DNA from: Neobacillus rhizosphaerae
Lineage (GTDB): Bacteria > Bacillota > Bacilli > Bacillales > Cytobacillaceae
Length of the DNA stretch: 64,000 bases
Direction: 5' to 3'
NCBI RefSeq assembly: GCF_937468385.1
Contig: NZ_CALBWS010000019.1
Coordinates: 1 to 64,000, forward strand
Below the pieces are notes generated by a model. It worked only from the letters and a program-made list of their open reading frames with translations. It did no database searches and was not told where the DNA came from. This document shows positions 43,462 through 52,728 of the stretch, in pieces; position 1 is the first letter of the stretch, and each line of letters starts with the position of its first letter. The position numbers and the translations under genes are program-made.

Positions 43462-44517
43462 ATGCTGGCAAAAAAAGCAGCAATAGCCGTTGTGGGGGCA
43501 GGAAGCTGGGGAACAGCCCTTGCGATGGTATTAGCGGATAATGCTCATGAGGTCCGTCTATGGAGCCATAATGAAGCCCAGGTGAATGAAATAAACGAAC
43601 ATCACACCAATAAAAAATATTTGCCTGGAATTGTGCTGCCGGAATTGATTGTTGGCTATGCTTCCTTAAGTGATTCTTTAGTGGGTGTAGAAACAGTTAT
43701 TTTAGCTGTTCCAACAAAGGCAATTCGTGAAGTTCTCGGAAAAATACGAGCTGTTTTGGCTGATCCTATTACCATCGCACACGTAAGTAAAGGTATTGAG
43801 CCTGATACCCTTTTGCGTATTACCGAAATGATTAAGGAAGAGACACCGAATAAGCTTTTAAAGGACGTTGTTGTCCTTTCTGGTCCAAGTCATGCTGAGG
43901 AAGTAAGCCTTAGGTATCCAACAACTGTTACAGTTGCATCAGAAAATATGGAAGCAGCTGAAAAAATCCAGGATTTGTTCATTAACCACAATTTTCGTGT
44001 TTATACGAATTCAGATGTCGTCGGAGTTGAAATTGGTGGTGCATTAAAGAATATTATAGCCTTAGCTGCCGGAATAACTGATGGGCTTGGATATGGGGAT
44101 AATGCGAAAGCAGCCCTAATGACAAGAGGTTTAGCGGAGATTGCTCGTCTTGGCACGAAGATGGGTGCCAATCCCTTAACCTTCTCTGGTTTAACAGGTA
44201 TTGGTGATTTAATAGTTACTTGTACAAGTGTCCATTCAAGGAACTGGAGAGCGGGAAATATGCTGGGGAAAGGGAAAACACTTGATGAAGTTCTTGATAG
44301 TATGGGGATGGTTGTAGAAGGTGTTAGGACAACCAAAGCCGCCTTTCAACTGGCAAAAAAGTACAATGTCAAGATGCCAATTACTTTTGCACTTTATGAT
44401 GTTTTATTTAATGACAAGAATGCTAAGGACGCAGTTGATGTGCTAATGGCACGAGGTAAAACTCATGAGATGGAAGATTTAGTGAATGTGCTTGATGAAA
44501 GAAATATGGAAGACTAA
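43462..44517 (+). CDS. gpsA: NAD(P)-dependent glycerol-3-phosphate dehydrogenase
   Basis: Makes sn-glycerol-3-phosphate from dihydroxyacetone phosphate for phospholipid synthesis. The 351-residue product has the Rossmann motif [10 protein letters not shown] (12-21), '[17 protein letters not shown]', '[16 protein letters not shown]', the catalytic Lys in '[19 protein letters not shown]', and '[19 protein letters not shown]'. AAGGTGGGTG precedes the ATG. Co-transcription with der is likely. Confidence 0.96.
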   Translation: MLAKKAAIAVVGAGSWGTALAMVLADNAHEVRLWSHNEAQVNEINEHHTNKKYLPGIVLPELIVGYASLSDSLVGVETVILAVPTKAIREVLGKIRAVLADPITIAHVSKGIEPDTLLRITEMIKEETPNKLLKDVVVLSGPSHAEEVSLRYPTTVTVASENMEAAEKIQDLFINHNFRVYTNSDVVGVEIGGALKNIIALAAGITDGLGYGDNAKAALMTRGLAEIARLGTKMGANPLTFSGLTGIGDLIVTCTSVHSRNWRAGNMLGKGKTLDEVLDSMGMVVEGVRTTKAAFQLAKKYNVKMPITFALYDVLFNDKNAKDAVDVLMARGKTHEMEDLVNVLDERNMED

Positions 44518-44639
44518 AAATGTGCTTTTTCATTAAGAAATTAGGCGTTCTTATGATGCGCTTTTAATCTGGATTGCATACAATGCAACGAAGCAACCTG
44601 GTAGTATGACGCCGGAGAATGGGTTATTTAGTCCAATTG

Positions 44640-44679
44640 ACTGAAGTAGAGAATTCGCCCCCTTTACTTCAGTTTTTTT
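44640..44679 (+). terminator. Intrinsic terminator after gpsA
   Basis: ACTGAAGTA pairs with TACTTCAGT around a 16-base loop, followed by seven T residues. The preceding 120 bases hold no supported gene. Confidence 0.8.
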
Positions 44680-44753
44680 GCGTGTGGTTGAAAACTTTTT
44701 AGGAATACATTCACCTGTGATATAATTAACATTTGAAAAAGGGGGAATGATGT

Positions 44754-44939
44754 TTGTCGCCAGGTATGTTAAAAATGTGGATATCAATTGCCGGCATGGC
44801 TCTAATGTTTCTTGCCATCATAACCATTTATTTTAGCAGGTATAAGTTAAAAGGGGTGCTCCGTTTTATCACAGCAATTGTCGCCTATATCTTTTTGATT
44901 GTTGCTGGATTAACCTTACTCATTGTTTTCTTAGCCTAA
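44754..44939 (+). CDS. yphE: YphE-like DUF2768 membrane protein, 61 aa
   Basis: A 61-residue product with two membrane helices ('WISIAGMALMFLAIITIYF' and 'FITAIVAYIFLIVAGLTLLIVFL') separated by a basic loop (SRYKLKG), as in the DUF2768 family. It lies where yphE is in B. subtilis. The start is TTG after AAAGGGGG; the ATG four codons later is an alternative. An extended -10 (TGATATAAT, 44718-44726) lies upstream. Function unknown; expression in sporulation is likely by context. Confidence 0.78.
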   Translation: MSPGMLKMWISIAGMALMFLAIITIYFSRYKLKGVLRFITAIVAYIFLIVAGLTLLIVFLA

Positions 44940-44972
44940 TCGAAATCATTACATAGATAAAAAGGTGATTGT

Positions 44973-45683
44973 ATGAAATGGAATCTGCTCAGTTGTTTTT
45001 TTGTTTTAGCCGTATTACTATTGTCGGGATGTATGTACCCTGAGGAGGAATTAGCAAAAAACCAAATCCCTTATAAAGACCAAATTCAGGCGGTACAAAC
45101 GGCGGTAGATGATTTTCAGAAGGATAATGGCGGTATCCTGCCAATAAAAACAAAGGAAGCGAATACGCCGATTTATCAAAAATATCCGATTGAATTTAAA
45201 AGAATTACCCCGAAGTATATGGCTGAGCCTCCAGGAAATGCGTTTGAAAGTGGAGGTATTTTTCAATACGTGCTTGTTGATGTAGAAACGCATCCAACCG
45301 TAAAGTTGTTTGATTTAAGGATGACAGAAACAATCCGCGATATTAAACTACGAATAAAAACCAAAGGTTATCCGCCATATAAAGCACAACTTGCCAAAAA
45401 TGTATTTTCACTTGATTTTAAACAATTAGGCTATGAGAAGCCACCATTTGTTATCAGTCCATTTTCCAACCAAAACCTTTCTCTAGTTATTACAGGCGAT
45501 GCTGAGGTATATGTTGATTATCGACCTGACCTTTATCAGTCGCTTAAGAAATCGGACAAACAGTTTAAACCAGGTGAGGATATTCGTCCTATTTTACTAA
45601 ACGATTCAATGTTTGTTCCTGCCTATTCCCTGCCCTATACGATTGATTCAAAAACGAAGGAACCTGTATTCTTAGAAGAATAA
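44973..45683 (+). CDS. yphF: YphF-like lipoprotein
   Basis: The 236-residue product has a lipobox LLLSGC with Cys20 as the lipidated residue. The mature part has no known catalytic motif; it starts with 'MYPEEELAKNQIPYKDQIQAVQTAVDDFQKDNGGILP'. Size and position before spoIVA match yphF of B. subtilis. AAAAGGTGA precedes the ATG. Function unknown; context suggests a sporulation role. Confidence 0.8.
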   Translation: MKWNLLSCFFVLAVLLLSGCMYPEEELAKNQIPYKDQIQAVQTAVDDFQKDNGGILPIKTKEANTPIYQKYPIEFKRITPKYMAEPPGNAFESGGIFQYVLVDVETHPTVKLFDLRMTETIRDIKLRIKTKGYPPYKAQLAKNVFSLDFKQLGYEKPPFVISPFSNQNLSLVITGDAEVYVDYRPDLYQSLKKSDKQFKPGEDIRPILLNDSMFVPAYSLPYTIDSKTKEPVFLEE

Positions 45684-45692
45684 TTTTGTCAT

Positions 45693-45737
45693 AACCCTTT
45701 TCCTATGAAATATATTGTAGGAGAAGGGTTTTTTTGT
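45693..45737 (+). terminator. Intrinsic terminator after yphF
   Basis: AACCCTTTTCCTA pairs with TAGGAGAAGGGTT, followed by TTTTTTG. Confidence 0.9.
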
Positions 45738-45853
45738 ATAAAAATCTTTTGCGATATGGCGATTCTTCATCTATTAAATCAAATGTTCAGAGAAATACAG
45801 ATATTTATTTATCTAGTGAGTTTTTAAGGAGGTAAAAAATTTTTACAAAAGTG

Positions 45854-45889
45854 TCATAAAAAGATAGGACAACGTCATAAACATATACT
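45854..45889 (+). promoter_or_regulatory. Candidate sigma-E promoter of spoIVA
   Basis: TCATAAA (45854-45860) and CATAAACA (45875-45882) with 14 bases between partly match the sigma-E consensus; an overlapping CATATACT at 45882-45889 is an alternative -10. They lie about 70-80 bases before spoIVA, which is a sigma-E gene in B. subtilis. Confidence 0.4.
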
Positions 45890-45952
45890 GTCCAAAAATA
45901 CCTAAATGGATGATTATTATCCCACTTTACTCAATGATCGGGAGGGGATCAC

Positions 45953-47431
45953 TTGGAGAAGGTTGACATTTTTAAAGATATTGCCGAAAGAACAGGCGGC
46001 GATATTTATTTAGGAGTAGTAGGAGCTGTACGAACTGGAAAATCAACATTTATTAAAAAATTCATGGAGTTGGTTGTATTACCGAATATAAACAGTGAAG
46101 CTGAGAGGTCGCGTGCACAAGATGAGCTGCCACAAAGTGCAGCAGGCAAAACCATTATGACAACAGAGCCGAAATTTGTGCCTAACCAGGCAGCCACTGT
46201 TCATGTCGATGAAGGTTTAAATGTCAATATAAGGCTCGTTGATTGCGTGGGCTACACTGTTCCTGGTGCAAAAGGATATGAGGATGAAAATGGACCAAGA
46301 ATGATTAATACGCCATGGTATGAAGAGCCGATTCCATTTCATGAAGCAGCTGAAATCGGCACAAGAAAGGTTATCCAAGAACATTCCACTATTGGGGTAG
46401 TCGTTACCACAGATGGAACCATCGGAGAAATACCAAGAAGCAATTATATTGAGGCAGAGGAAAGAGTCATCAACGAACTGAAGGAAGTTGGGAAACCGTT
46501 TATAATGGTGGTGAACAGTGCCCAACCATACCATCCAAGTACAGAAACACTCAGATCAAGTTTAGCAGAGAAATATGATATCCCCGTCATTGCGATGAGT
46601 GTGGAGAGTATGCGCGACAGTGATGTCCTCAATGTCCTTCGAGAAGCACTATACGAGTTCCCTGTGCTTGAAGTCAATGTGAATCTTCCGAGTTGGGTCA
46701 TGGTGCTTAGGGAAAACCACTGGCTTCGTGAAAGCTACCAGGAGGCCGTTAAAGAAACGGTAAAAGATATTAAGAGATTAAGAGATGTTGACCGCGTTGT
46801 ACAGCAATTTAGTGACTATGAATTCATTGAGCGTGCTGGTCTGGCAGGGATTGAAATGGGTTCAGGGGTTGCCGAAATAGATTTACTTGCACCAGATGAA
46901 TTATATGATGACATATTAAAAGAAATCGTCGGCGTAGAAATAAGAGGAAAAGATCATCTCCTTGAATTAATGCAGGATTTTGCCCATGCGAAAGCAGAAT
47001 ATGATCATATTGCCGACGCATTAAAAATGGTGAAACAAACAGGTTATGGGATTGCCTCGCCAACACTCTCTGACATGAGCCTTGAAGAACCAGAAATAAT
47101 CCGCCAGGGTCCGAGGTTTGGGGTAAGACTCAGAGCAGTTGCACCATCCATTCATATGATTAAAGTTGATGTGGAATCGGAATTCGCCCCAATCATTGGT
47201 ACAGAAAAACAAAGCGAGGAGCTAGTTCGCTATCTAATGCAGGATTTTGAGGATGACCCATTATCGATTTGGAATTCCGATATCTTCGGACGTAGCTTGA
47301 GTTCCATTGTTCGTGAGGGTATCCAAGCAAAGCTTTCCTTGATGCCGGAGAATGCAAGATATAAATTAAAAGAGACATTAGAGAGAATAATTAACGAAGG
47401 ATCTGGTGGCTTAATTGCCATTATCCTCTAG
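45953..47431 (+). CDS. spoIVA: Stage IV sporulation protein A, coat morphogenetic ATPase
   Basis: Forms the ATP-driven polymer basement layer of the spore coat on the forespore surface. The 492-residue product has the same length as in B. subtilis and is nearly identical in its N-terminal Walker A region 'GAVRTGKS' (24-31), 'VDCVGYTVPGAKGYEDENGPRM' and the C terminus 'ETLERIINEGSGGLIAIIL', which targets SpoVM and the membrane. The start is TTG after GGGAGGGGA. It is monocistronic. Confidence 0.97.
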   Translation: MEKVDIFKDIAERTGGDIYLGVVGAVRTGKSTFIKKFMELVVLPNINSEAERSRAQDELPQSAAGKTIMTTEPKFVPNQAATVHVDEGLNVNIRLVDCVGYTVPGAKGYEDENGPRMINTPWYEEPIPFHEAAEIGTRKVIQEHSTIGVVVTTDGTIGEIPRSNYIEAEERVINELKEVGKPFIMVVNSAQPYHPSTETLRSSLAEKYDIPVIAMSVESMRDSDVLNVLREALYEFPVLEVNVNLPSWVMVLRENHWLRESYQEAVKETVKDIKRLRDVDRVVQQFSDYEFIERAGLAGIEMGSGVAEIDLLAPDELYDDILKEIVGVEIRGKDHLLELMQDFAHAKAEYDHIADALKMVKQTGYGIASPTLSDMSLEEPEIIRQGPRFGVRLRAVAPSIHMIKVDVESEFAPIIGTEKQSEELVRYLMQDFEDDPLSIWNSDIFGRSLSSIVREGIQAKLSLMPENARYKLKETLERIINEGSGGLIAIIL

Positions 47432-47435
47432 ACTT

Positions 47436-47463
47436 GGACTCCAGTTGGAGTCTTTTTTATTTT
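47436..47463 (+). terminator. Intrinsic terminator after spoIVA
   Basis: GACTCC pairs with GGAGTC around AGTT, followed by TTTTTTATTTT. Confidence 0.8.
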
Positions 47464-47788
47464 GTCAATAAATTTAACAGGAAGTGAGTTCGGTATAGGA
47501 GAAATTTGTTGAAAAAACGAAAAGATTACCATAAAATCTTGAAATCTTCTTGATATGCTGAATTGATTGTGATAATCTTTTAACAGAATTACGTTATAGT
47601 GCTTTAAACCTTTATTTCATAAGGTTTTTTATAAAAAAATAGATTTAAGACACTAAAGCAGTTAATTTGGCTTACTTTGGTAATTAAACTGCGCTATAAC
47701 GTATAGAAATTAAAAAAATTGTTTAGAAATGTAGATAAGTAATCTTATTTACGAATCTTGATAATTTCTTTGGGAGGAGGTGAATGGC
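47464..47788 (+). other. Long AT-rich leader and promoter region of hbs
   Basis: No gene is seen in these 325 bases. They hold TTGATA...GATAATC (about 47551-47578, a possible promoter), a terminator-like hairpin (47605-47631) and a second hairpin GCAGTTAATT/AATTAAACTGC (47658-47692), then an AT-rich run to the ribosome-binding site. In B. subtilis hbs also has a long leader and more than one promoter. Confidence 0.55.
47605..47631 (+). terminator. Terminator-like hairpin inside the hbs leader
   Basis: AAACCTTTAT pairs with ATAAGGTTT (one bulge) around TTC, followed by TTT. It lies about 160 bases before hbs, so it could attenuate transcription from an upstream promoter. Confidence 0.5.
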
Positions 47789-48061
47789 ATGAACAAGACA
47801 GAACTTATTAATGCAGTTGCTGAAGCTAGCGAGCTTTCAAAGAAGGACGCTACAAAAGCAGTTGATGCTGTTTTTGATGCGATTTTAGATGCTTTGAAAA
47901 ATGGTGATAAAGTACAATTAATTGGTTTTGGAAACTTTGAAGTACGTGAGCGTGCTGCCCGTAAAGGCCGCAACCCTCAAACAGGCGAAGAAATCGAAAT
48001 CGCTGCAAGCAAAGTTCCAGCATTCAAACCAGGCAAGGCGCTTAAAGACGCAGTAAAATAA
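47789..48061 (+). CDS. hbs: DNA-binding protein HU (HBsu)
   Basis: The 90-residue nucleoid protein is almost identical to B. subtilis HBsu: '[19 protein letters not shown]', the hinge '[23 protein letters not shown]' and the beta-arm end '[18 protein letters not shown]'. The ATG at 47789 follows GGGAGGAGGTG; a GTG three codons upstream overlaps that site. The C terminus is two residues shorter than in B. subtilis. It is an abundant protein, in line with its strong ribosome-binding site. Confidence 0.97.
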   Translation: MNKTELINAVAEASELSKKDATKAVDAVFDAILDALKNGDKVQLIGFGNFEVRERAARKGRNPQTGEEIEIAASKVPAFKPGKALKDAVK

Positions 48062-48099
48062 TTACATATATTTATTGCTTTAAGCGGTAGGCTAAAGCA

Positions 48100-48132
48100 A
48101 AAAGGTCATGGGAATGTCCATGGCCTTTTTTC
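48100..48132 (+). terminator. Intrinsic terminator after hbs
   Basis: AAAGGTCATGG pairs with CCATGGCCTTT around GAATGT, followed by TTTCT. Confidence 0.9.
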
Positions 48133-48185
48133 TATGGGTGAACTTGTAACCGTTCAGTTCTGGCGGTTGCGCCTTTATTATTTTT

Positions 48186-48215
48186 TTGCTTGGACCGAAA
48201 TGGTTGTGCTAATAT
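48186..48215 (+). promoter_or_regulatory. Putative sigma-A promoter of folE-mtrB
   Basis: TTGCTT (48186-48191) and TAATAT (48210-48215, preceded by TGC) lie 18 bases apart. The transcript would contain a perfect TCAGAATTTA/TAAATTCTGA hairpin (48231-48256) and a dispersed repeat before folE. Confidence 0.45.
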
Positions 48216-48257
48216 GTATTTGTCAGCTAATCAGAATTTATTTTCATAAATTCTGAA

Positions 48258-48332
48258 CGCATTAGGGCAACTACGCCTCTGTCTTCGCCCTTAGGCGCTT
48301 GCCAGTCGGCGGGTTTTCTTTATCTCTACTTG
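48258..48332 (-). repeat. Dispersed palindromic repeat, copy 2
   Basis: In reverse complement this reads AAAGAAAACCCGCCGACTGG..CCTAAGGGCG and matches copy 1 near 1261-1292. It lies in the folE leader between the predicted promoter and the ribosome-binding site. Confidence 0.55.
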
Positions 48333-48359
48333 ACAGATATACGCTAGGAGGAATTCTGT

Positions 48360-48926
48360 ATGACAGAAGTGAATCGTGCCCAAATTGAAGAGGCGGTACG
48401 TCTAATATTAGAAGCAATCGGTGAAGACCCAAAACGTGAAGGTTTACTTGATACACCGAAACGTGTCGCAAAAATGTATGAGGAAGTTTTTAGCGGCTTA
48501 AATGAGGATCCTAAACAGCATTTTGAGACAATTTTTAGTGAAGACCATGAAGAACTAGTACTGGTTAAAGATATCCCGTTTTATTCAATGTGTGAACATC
48601 ATCTGGTCCCTTTTTTCGGAAAAGCACATGTGGCTTATATACCACAAAATGGTCGTGTCACAGGCCTGAGTAAATTAGCAAGGGCTGTTGAAGCGGTTGC
48701 AAAAAGGCCACAGCTGCAAGAGCGGATTACCTCGACCATTGCTGACAGCATAATGGAAAAGCTGGATCCACATGGTGTAATGGTGGTGGTCGAAGCAGAG
48801 CATATGTGCATGACAATGCGCGGGGTTAAAAAGCCCGGCTCAAAAACAGTTACTACCGCAGTCCGTGGAACTCTTGCCGATGATGCAGTTGCCCGTTCTG
48901 AAGTGCTTTCCTTAATAAAATATTAG
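48360..48926 (+). CDS. folE: GTP cyclohydrolase I FolE (MtrA)
   Basis: The first step of tetrahydrofolate synthesis: GTP to 7,8-dihydroneopterin triphosphate. The 188-residue product has zinc ligands Cys78 and His81 ('CEHHLVPF') and Cys150 ('EHMCMTMRG'), plus '[21 protein letters not shown]' and 'VTTAVRG'. AGGAGG precedes the ATG. It forms a two-gene unit with mtrB, as mtrA-mtrB in B. subtilis. Confidence 0.96.
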   Translation: MTEVNRAQIEEAVRLILEAIGEDPKREGLLDTPKRVAKMYEEVFSGLNEDPKQHFETIFSEDHEELVLVKDIPFYSMCEHHLVPFFGKAHVAYIPQNGRVTGLSKLARAVEAVAKRPQLQERITSTIADSIMEKLDPHGVMVVVEAEHMCMTMRGVKKPGSKTVTTAVRGTLADDAVARSEVLSLIKY

Positions 48927-48961
48927 TATCGAATATTTCTAACATATTTGGAGTGATTAAA

Positions 48962-49198
48962 TTGGAAAAGCGCAATCAGCAAAATAGTGATTTTGTCGTG
49001 ATAAAGGCCATTGATGATGGAGTTAGTGTAATTGGCTTAACCAGAGGTACTGATACAAAGTTCCATCATTCAGAAAAGCTTGATAAAGGTGAAGTACTAA
49101 TTGCACAATTTACAGAGCATACTTCCGCAATTAAAATTAGGGGAAATGCAAAAATTCTTACTCACTTTGGTGAAGTAGAAAGTGAAATAAAGAAGTAA
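48962..49198 (+). CDS. mtrB: Tryptophan RNA-binding attenuation protein TRAP (MtrB)
   Basis: An 11-subunit ring protein that, with bound tryptophan, wraps GAG/UAG-repeat leader RNA and blocks trp gene expression. The 78-residue product keeps the RNA- and tryptophan-binding core '[34 protein letters not shown]' and '[16 protein letters not shown]'. The start is most likely TTG at 48962, seven bases after GGAGTG; the GTG three codons upstream overlaps that site. The usual target, trpEDCFBA, is not in this window. Confidence 0.95.
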   Translation: MEKRNQQNSDFVVIKAIDDGVSVIGLTRGTDTKFHHSEKLDKGEVLIAQFTEHTSAIKIRGNAKILTHFGEVESEIKK

Positions 49199-49295
49199 TA
49201 AATAAAAACTTTACAGGTTAATCTTAAAAAGCTTGGTTTTCACTTATTTAGATATTGTTTATTTTGTGAATTCCTGCCCATGTAATATCTTTTAT

Positions 49296-49303
49296 GATAT
49301 AAT
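49296..49303 (+). promoter_or_regulatory. Extended -10 element upstream of hepS
   Basis: TGATATAAT (TATAAT at 49298-49303) lies about 130 bases before hepS with a weak TGCCCA 17 bases upstream. It is the best promoter candidate for hepS-menG-hepT. Confidence 0.45.
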
Positions 49304-49429
49304 GGTTTCTGCTTGCCTATAGAAGTCAGAGGCTAATTTTTTATTTAATGGGCATGAATTTTCTTTTATATTTTTTAGAAATTAACATACATAAAAACAT
49401 CATATTTAGGGGATTATGGGGTGATTAGA

Positions 49430-50242
49430 GTGCCGGACATTCGACAAAAATATAAAAGTATTAGAGGGCAGGTCGAAAAGAGAGTGTTTAACTCATACTT
49501 GCTCGAATATATTGAAACCCCAATTATTGACGAAGATAAACTCCTTATCCTCATCTCAATAATGGACCGACTCGAATTGCCTTATAACAAAATGCAAAAC
49601 TACGCGATGTCAACAATGTTGGTCCAAATTGCCCTTGATACACATGAACATATTTTGAAATCGTCTGATGATGAAATAGGACGACAATTAACGGTTCTTG
49701 CCGGTGATTATTATAGTGGCTTATATTATAAGCTCCTTGCAGAATCAAAAGATATTTTGATGATTAAGGCACTTGCCAAAGGAATAAAAGAGGTTAATGA
49801 GCATAAAATTCTTGTTTATCAGATAAAAACAACCGGAATCGAAAAACTCATGACAAGTATAAAGCAGATTGAGAGTTCTTTACATTTAAGGTTTGCTGAA
49901 TATTTTAAAGTAGACATCTGGAATGAAATTCTGGCCAATCTTTTATTTTTTAAACGACTGTTGGCTGAGAGAAACCAATTTATTCAAGCTGGGAACTCCT
50001 TATTATTCGAGGCATTAAAGAGAAACCTTTATCCTAAAGATGATAATCATTTGGTAAATATTTCAAGTGATCATCAAAATCATTTGTTAATGGTATGTGA
50101 CCGCTATCTTGAACAATCAAAACAAATCATAGAAAAAGGAATTCCACAGCTTCCGTATTTAAATGATTATTTAGAGAAAAGAATTTCTTTTCTTTTAAAT
50201 CAGCATCAGCCATTTGCAAAAACTTTTGTGGAAGAAGGGTAA
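49430..50242 (+). CDS. hepS: Heptaprenyl diphosphate synthase component I
   Basis: The regulatory subunit that, with HepT, makes the C35 side chain of menaquinone-7. The 270-residue product has the family motifs 'LDTHEHI', '[21 protein letters not shown]' and '[13 protein letters not shown]'. The start is GTG at 49430 ([10 protein letters not shown]), after GGGGTGAT, aligning with the B. subtilis N terminus; a GTG three codons upstream is possible. It is the first gene of hepS-menG-hepT. Confidence 0.9.
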   Translation: MPDIRQKYKSIRGQVEKRVFNSYLLEYIETPIIDEDKLLILISIMDRLELPYNKMQNYAMSTMLVQIALDTHEHILKSSDDEIGRQLTVLAGDYYSGLYYKLLAESKDILMIKALAKGIKEVNEHKILVYQIKTTGIEKLMTSIKQIESSLHLRFAEYFKVDIWNEILANLLFFKRLLAERNQFIQAGNSLLFEALKRNLYPKDDNHLVNISSDHQNHLLMVCDRYLEQSKQIIEKGIPQLPYLNDYLEKRISFLLNQHQPFAKTFVEEG

Positions 50243-50247
50243 TAAAC

Positions 50248-50952
50248 ATGCAGCAATCGAAGGAAGAACGAGTTCATGATGTATTTGAAAAAATCTCTGA
50301 CAGTTATGATAAAATGAACTCTGTTATCAGTTTTCAACAGCATCTCAAGTGGCGTAAAGACACCATGAAAAGAATGAATGTACAGCCAGGCTCAAAAGCA
50401 CTCGATGTATGCTGTGGAACAGCTGATTGGACGATTGCTTTAGCAGAGACCATAGGCCCTTCCGGCAGTGTAACAGGTCTTGACTTTAGCCAGAATATGC
50501 TCAATGTTGGGATTGAAAAGGTTAAGGATCAAGGATTAAACCAGGTGAACCTGATACATGGGAATGCAATGGAGCTCCCTTTTGAAGATAATAGTTTTGA
50601 TTACGTTACGATTGGTTTTGGACTGAGAAATGTTCCGGATTACCTACAGGTATTAAAAGAAATGCATCGCGTTGTAAAGCCAGGTGGCCTTGCTGTTTGT
50701 CTGGAAACTTCGCAGCCAACATTAATTGGTTATAGACAACTTTTTTATTTTTATTTTCGATTTATCATGCCGATGTTTGGTAAATTATTTGCTAAGAGTT
50801 ATAAAGAATACTCTTGGCTTCAGGAGTCTGCCCGCGATTTTCCTGGAATGAGAGAACTTGCCCACATGTTTGAACTGGCCGGGTTTGATGAAGTGAAATA
50901 CAGACCATACAGCGGCGGCGCAGCTGCAGTTCATATTGGATATAAAAAATAA
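50248..50952 (+). CDS. menG: Demethylmenaquinone methyltransferase MenG (UbiE family)
   Basis: The last step of menaquinone synthesis, using S-adenosylmethionine. The 234-residue class I methyltransferase has '[25 protein letters not shown]', SAM motif '[17 protein letters not shown]', '[12 protein letters not shown]', and '[31 protein letters not shown]'. It lies between the two prenyl synthase subunit genes, an arrangement conserved in Bacillus. It starts six bases after hepS. Confidence 0.95.
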   Translation: MQQSKEERVHDVFEKISDSYDKMNSVISFQQHLKWRKDTMKRMNVQPGSKALDVCCGTADWTIALAETIGPSGSVTGLDFSQNMLNVGIEKVKDQGLNQVNLIHGNAMELPFEDNSFDYVTIGFGLRNVPDYLQVLKEMHRVVKPGGLAVCLETSQPTLIGYRQLFYFYFRFIMPMFGKLFAKSYKEYSWLQESARDFPGMRELAHMFELAGFDEVKYRPYSGGAAAVHIGYKK

Positions 50953-50993
50953 TTATTTGAATGAAGACAGGATGAAAAGCAGGGTGAATACAA

Positions 50994-51956
50994 ATGAAAT
51001 TAAAAATGATGTATTCATTTTTGAATTCGGATATTAACATAATTGAAAAAAAACTCGAAGAGACAATTCAAGCGGAGTCTCGTCTTTTGAAACAAGCTTC
51101 TATGCATACATTACAAGCTGGAGGAAAAAGAATTCGTCCTGTTTTTGTTTTGCTCGGTGGTAAATTTGGTCATTATGATATCAATGTGATGAAAAATGTG
51201 GCGGTTGCCCTTGAACTAATACATATGGCTTCACTTGTTCATGATGATGTTATCGATGATGCAGATCTTCGCAGGGGTCAGCCAACAGTCAAAGCTAAAT
51301 GGGATAACAAAATTGCCATGTATACAGGTGACTTTGTTTTTGCTTTAGCCCTTGAATTGATGACAATCATTGAAAGAACTGAGGCCCATAAAATCTTGGC
51401 TGATACGATTTTTGAAGTAACAGTTGGGGAAATTCAACAAATCAAGGATAAGTACCGCTTTAATCAAAATCTTCGCGATTATCTGCGTAGAATTAAAAGA
51501 AAGACTGCTTTGCTGATTGCTGCAAGCTGCCAGTTAGGGGCAATTGTTGCTGATGTTGAGGAGACCATTCATAAGAAACTTTACCGTTTCGGGTATTATG
51601 TTGGGATGTCATTCCAAATAACTGATGATATTTTAGACTTTGTTGCAACGGAGGAAGAACTCGGAAAGCCTGCAGGCAGTGACCTATTGCATGGGAATAT
51701 TACGGCACCAGCCCTATTTGCTTTAGAAGATGCTACGATACGTAGTGAAATTGAGAATGTTCATGAAAAGATGGAATCAGCAGATATTCAAAGGATTATT
51801 ACCCTGATAAAGCAGTCTGGTGCAATTGAAAAATCAGTTCAACTGAGTGATCATTATTTAAGTAAAGCCCTTGAAATATTAGAAGAATTACCTGCAAATA
51901 AGGCTAAGAAGACACTACGTGATATTGCAAAATTTATAGGCAGACGAAAATATTAA
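50994..51956 (+). CDS. hepT: Heptaprenyl diphosphate synthase component II
   Basis: The catalytic trans-prenyltransferase subunit. The 320-residue product has both Asp-rich motifs, 'LVHDDVIDDADLRRG' (FARM) and 'ITDDILDF' (SARM), and 'LQAGGKRIRPVFVLL'. The ATG at 50994 follows GCAGGGTGA. It pairs with hepS and receives precursors from the fni reaction. No clear terminator is seen before the ndk promoter region. Confidence 0.95.
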   Translation: MKLKMMYSFLNSDINIIEKKLEETIQAESRLLKQASMHTLQAGGKRIRPVFVLLGGKFGHYDINVMKNVAVALELIHMASLVHDDVIDDADLRRGQPTVKAKWDNKIAMYTGDFVFALALELMTIIERTEAHKILADTIFEVTVGEIQQIKDKYRFNQNLRDYLRRIKRKTALLIAASCQLGAIVADVEETIHKKLYRFGYYVGMSFQITDDILDFVATEEELGKPAGSDLLHGNITAPALFALEDATIRSEIENVHEKMESADIQRIITLIKQSGAIEKSVQLSDHYLSKALEILEELPANKAKKTLRDIAKFIGRRKY

Positions 51957-52120
51957 CGATGAGAGGAGTTTCTCTCACCGTTTTTAGTTTAAAAAAGTGA
52001 TGATATGTTAAGTTTTTTCTACCTTTTAAATTGGTTGCTAAATATTCAAAAAAATGATAACATTTTCAAGAATTGTCCACTATGACAATTAAGTATACAT
52101 AATATATAGGAGTGGAACTT

Positions 52121-52567
52121 ATGGAGAAAACATTTTTAATGGTAAAGCCTGATGGAGTACAACGTAATTTAATTGGAGAAATCGTTGCGCGTTTTGAAAG
52201 AAAGGGCTTTCAATTGGTTGGAGCTAAATTAATGAGCATCCCTAAAGAGCTTGCAGAAGAGCATTATGGTGAGCATAAGGAAAGACCATTTTTCGGTGAA
52301 TTAGTTGATTTCATTACCTCTAGTCCTGTATTTGCAATGGTATGGCAAGGAGAAAATGTCATCGGTACGGCTCGCCAAATGATGGGTTCTACTAATCCAA
52401 AGGATGCGGCACCTGGTACGATTCGCGGTGATTTTGGACTAACAGTTGGAAAAAATGTCATTCACGGCTCTGATTCACCAGCAAGTGCAGAGCGTGAAAT
52501 TGGCTTGTTTTTTAAAGAAACCGGGGTTGTTGAGTACTCCAAGTTAGTGAATGAATGGATTTATTAA
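52121..52567 (+). CDS. ndk: Nucleoside diphosphate kinase
   Basis: Balances nucleoside triphosphate pools. The 148-residue product has the phospho-accepting His115 in '[10 protein letters not shown]' and the typical N terminus '[20 protein letters not shown]'. The ATG at 52121 is eight bases after AGGAG; a GTG three codons upstream overlaps that site. An AATTGTC/GACAATT inverted repeat (52071-52090) lies in the upstream gap. A perfect terminator follows. Confidence 0.96.
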   Translation: MEKTFLMVKPDGVQRNLIGEIVARFERKGFQLVGAKLMSIPKELAEEHYGEHKERPFFGELVDFITSSPVFAMVWQGENVIGTARQMMGSTNPKDAAPGTIRGDFGLTVGKNVIHGSDSPASAEREIGLFFKETGVVEYSKLVNEWIY

Positions 52568-52582
52568 TTTAATATTAGCGGG

Positions 52583-52616
52583 GCACTTGTATTTAATTAT
52601 ACAAGTGCTTTTTTGT
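52583..52616 (+). terminator. Intrinsic terminator after ndk
   Basis: GCACTTGTAT pairs with ATACAAGTGC around TTAATT, followed by six T residues. Confidence 0.9.
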
Positions 52617-52630
52617 ATACGTATACAAAA
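52611..52630. promoter_or_regulatory. Perfect 20-base palindrome at the aromatic operon promoter
   Basis: TTTTGTATAC is followed at once by its reverse complement GTATACAAAA. The site ends two bases before the -35 box of the aroF promoter. It has no loop, so it is better read as a dimeric protein-binding site than as an RNA hairpin. Confidence 0.6.
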
Positions 52631-52632
52631 TT

Positions 52633-52661
52633 TTTACCCTTATTTTCTGAATAGTTATACT
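52633..52661 (+). promoter_or_regulatory. Sigma-A promoter of the aromatic operon
   Basis: TTTACC (52633-52638) and TATACT (52656-52661) with exactly 17 bases between, 67 bases before the aroF start. Confidence 0.6.
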
Positions 52662-52728
52662 AGGTTTATTGAGGATGTTGTGATATATTGATACATAATT
52701 CTTTAATGAGTTGAAGGGGGAAAGAACG

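Noticed and set aside
44551-44787. Minus-strand frame between gpsA and yphE
   Set aside because: It runs through the gpsA terminator and the yphE promoter region, has no ribosome-binding site, and lacks a recognisable product.
52579-52728. TRAP-binding leader in front of aroF
   Set aside because: No run of closely spaced GAG/TAG triplets is seen; the gap holds a terminator, a palindrome and a promoter instead.
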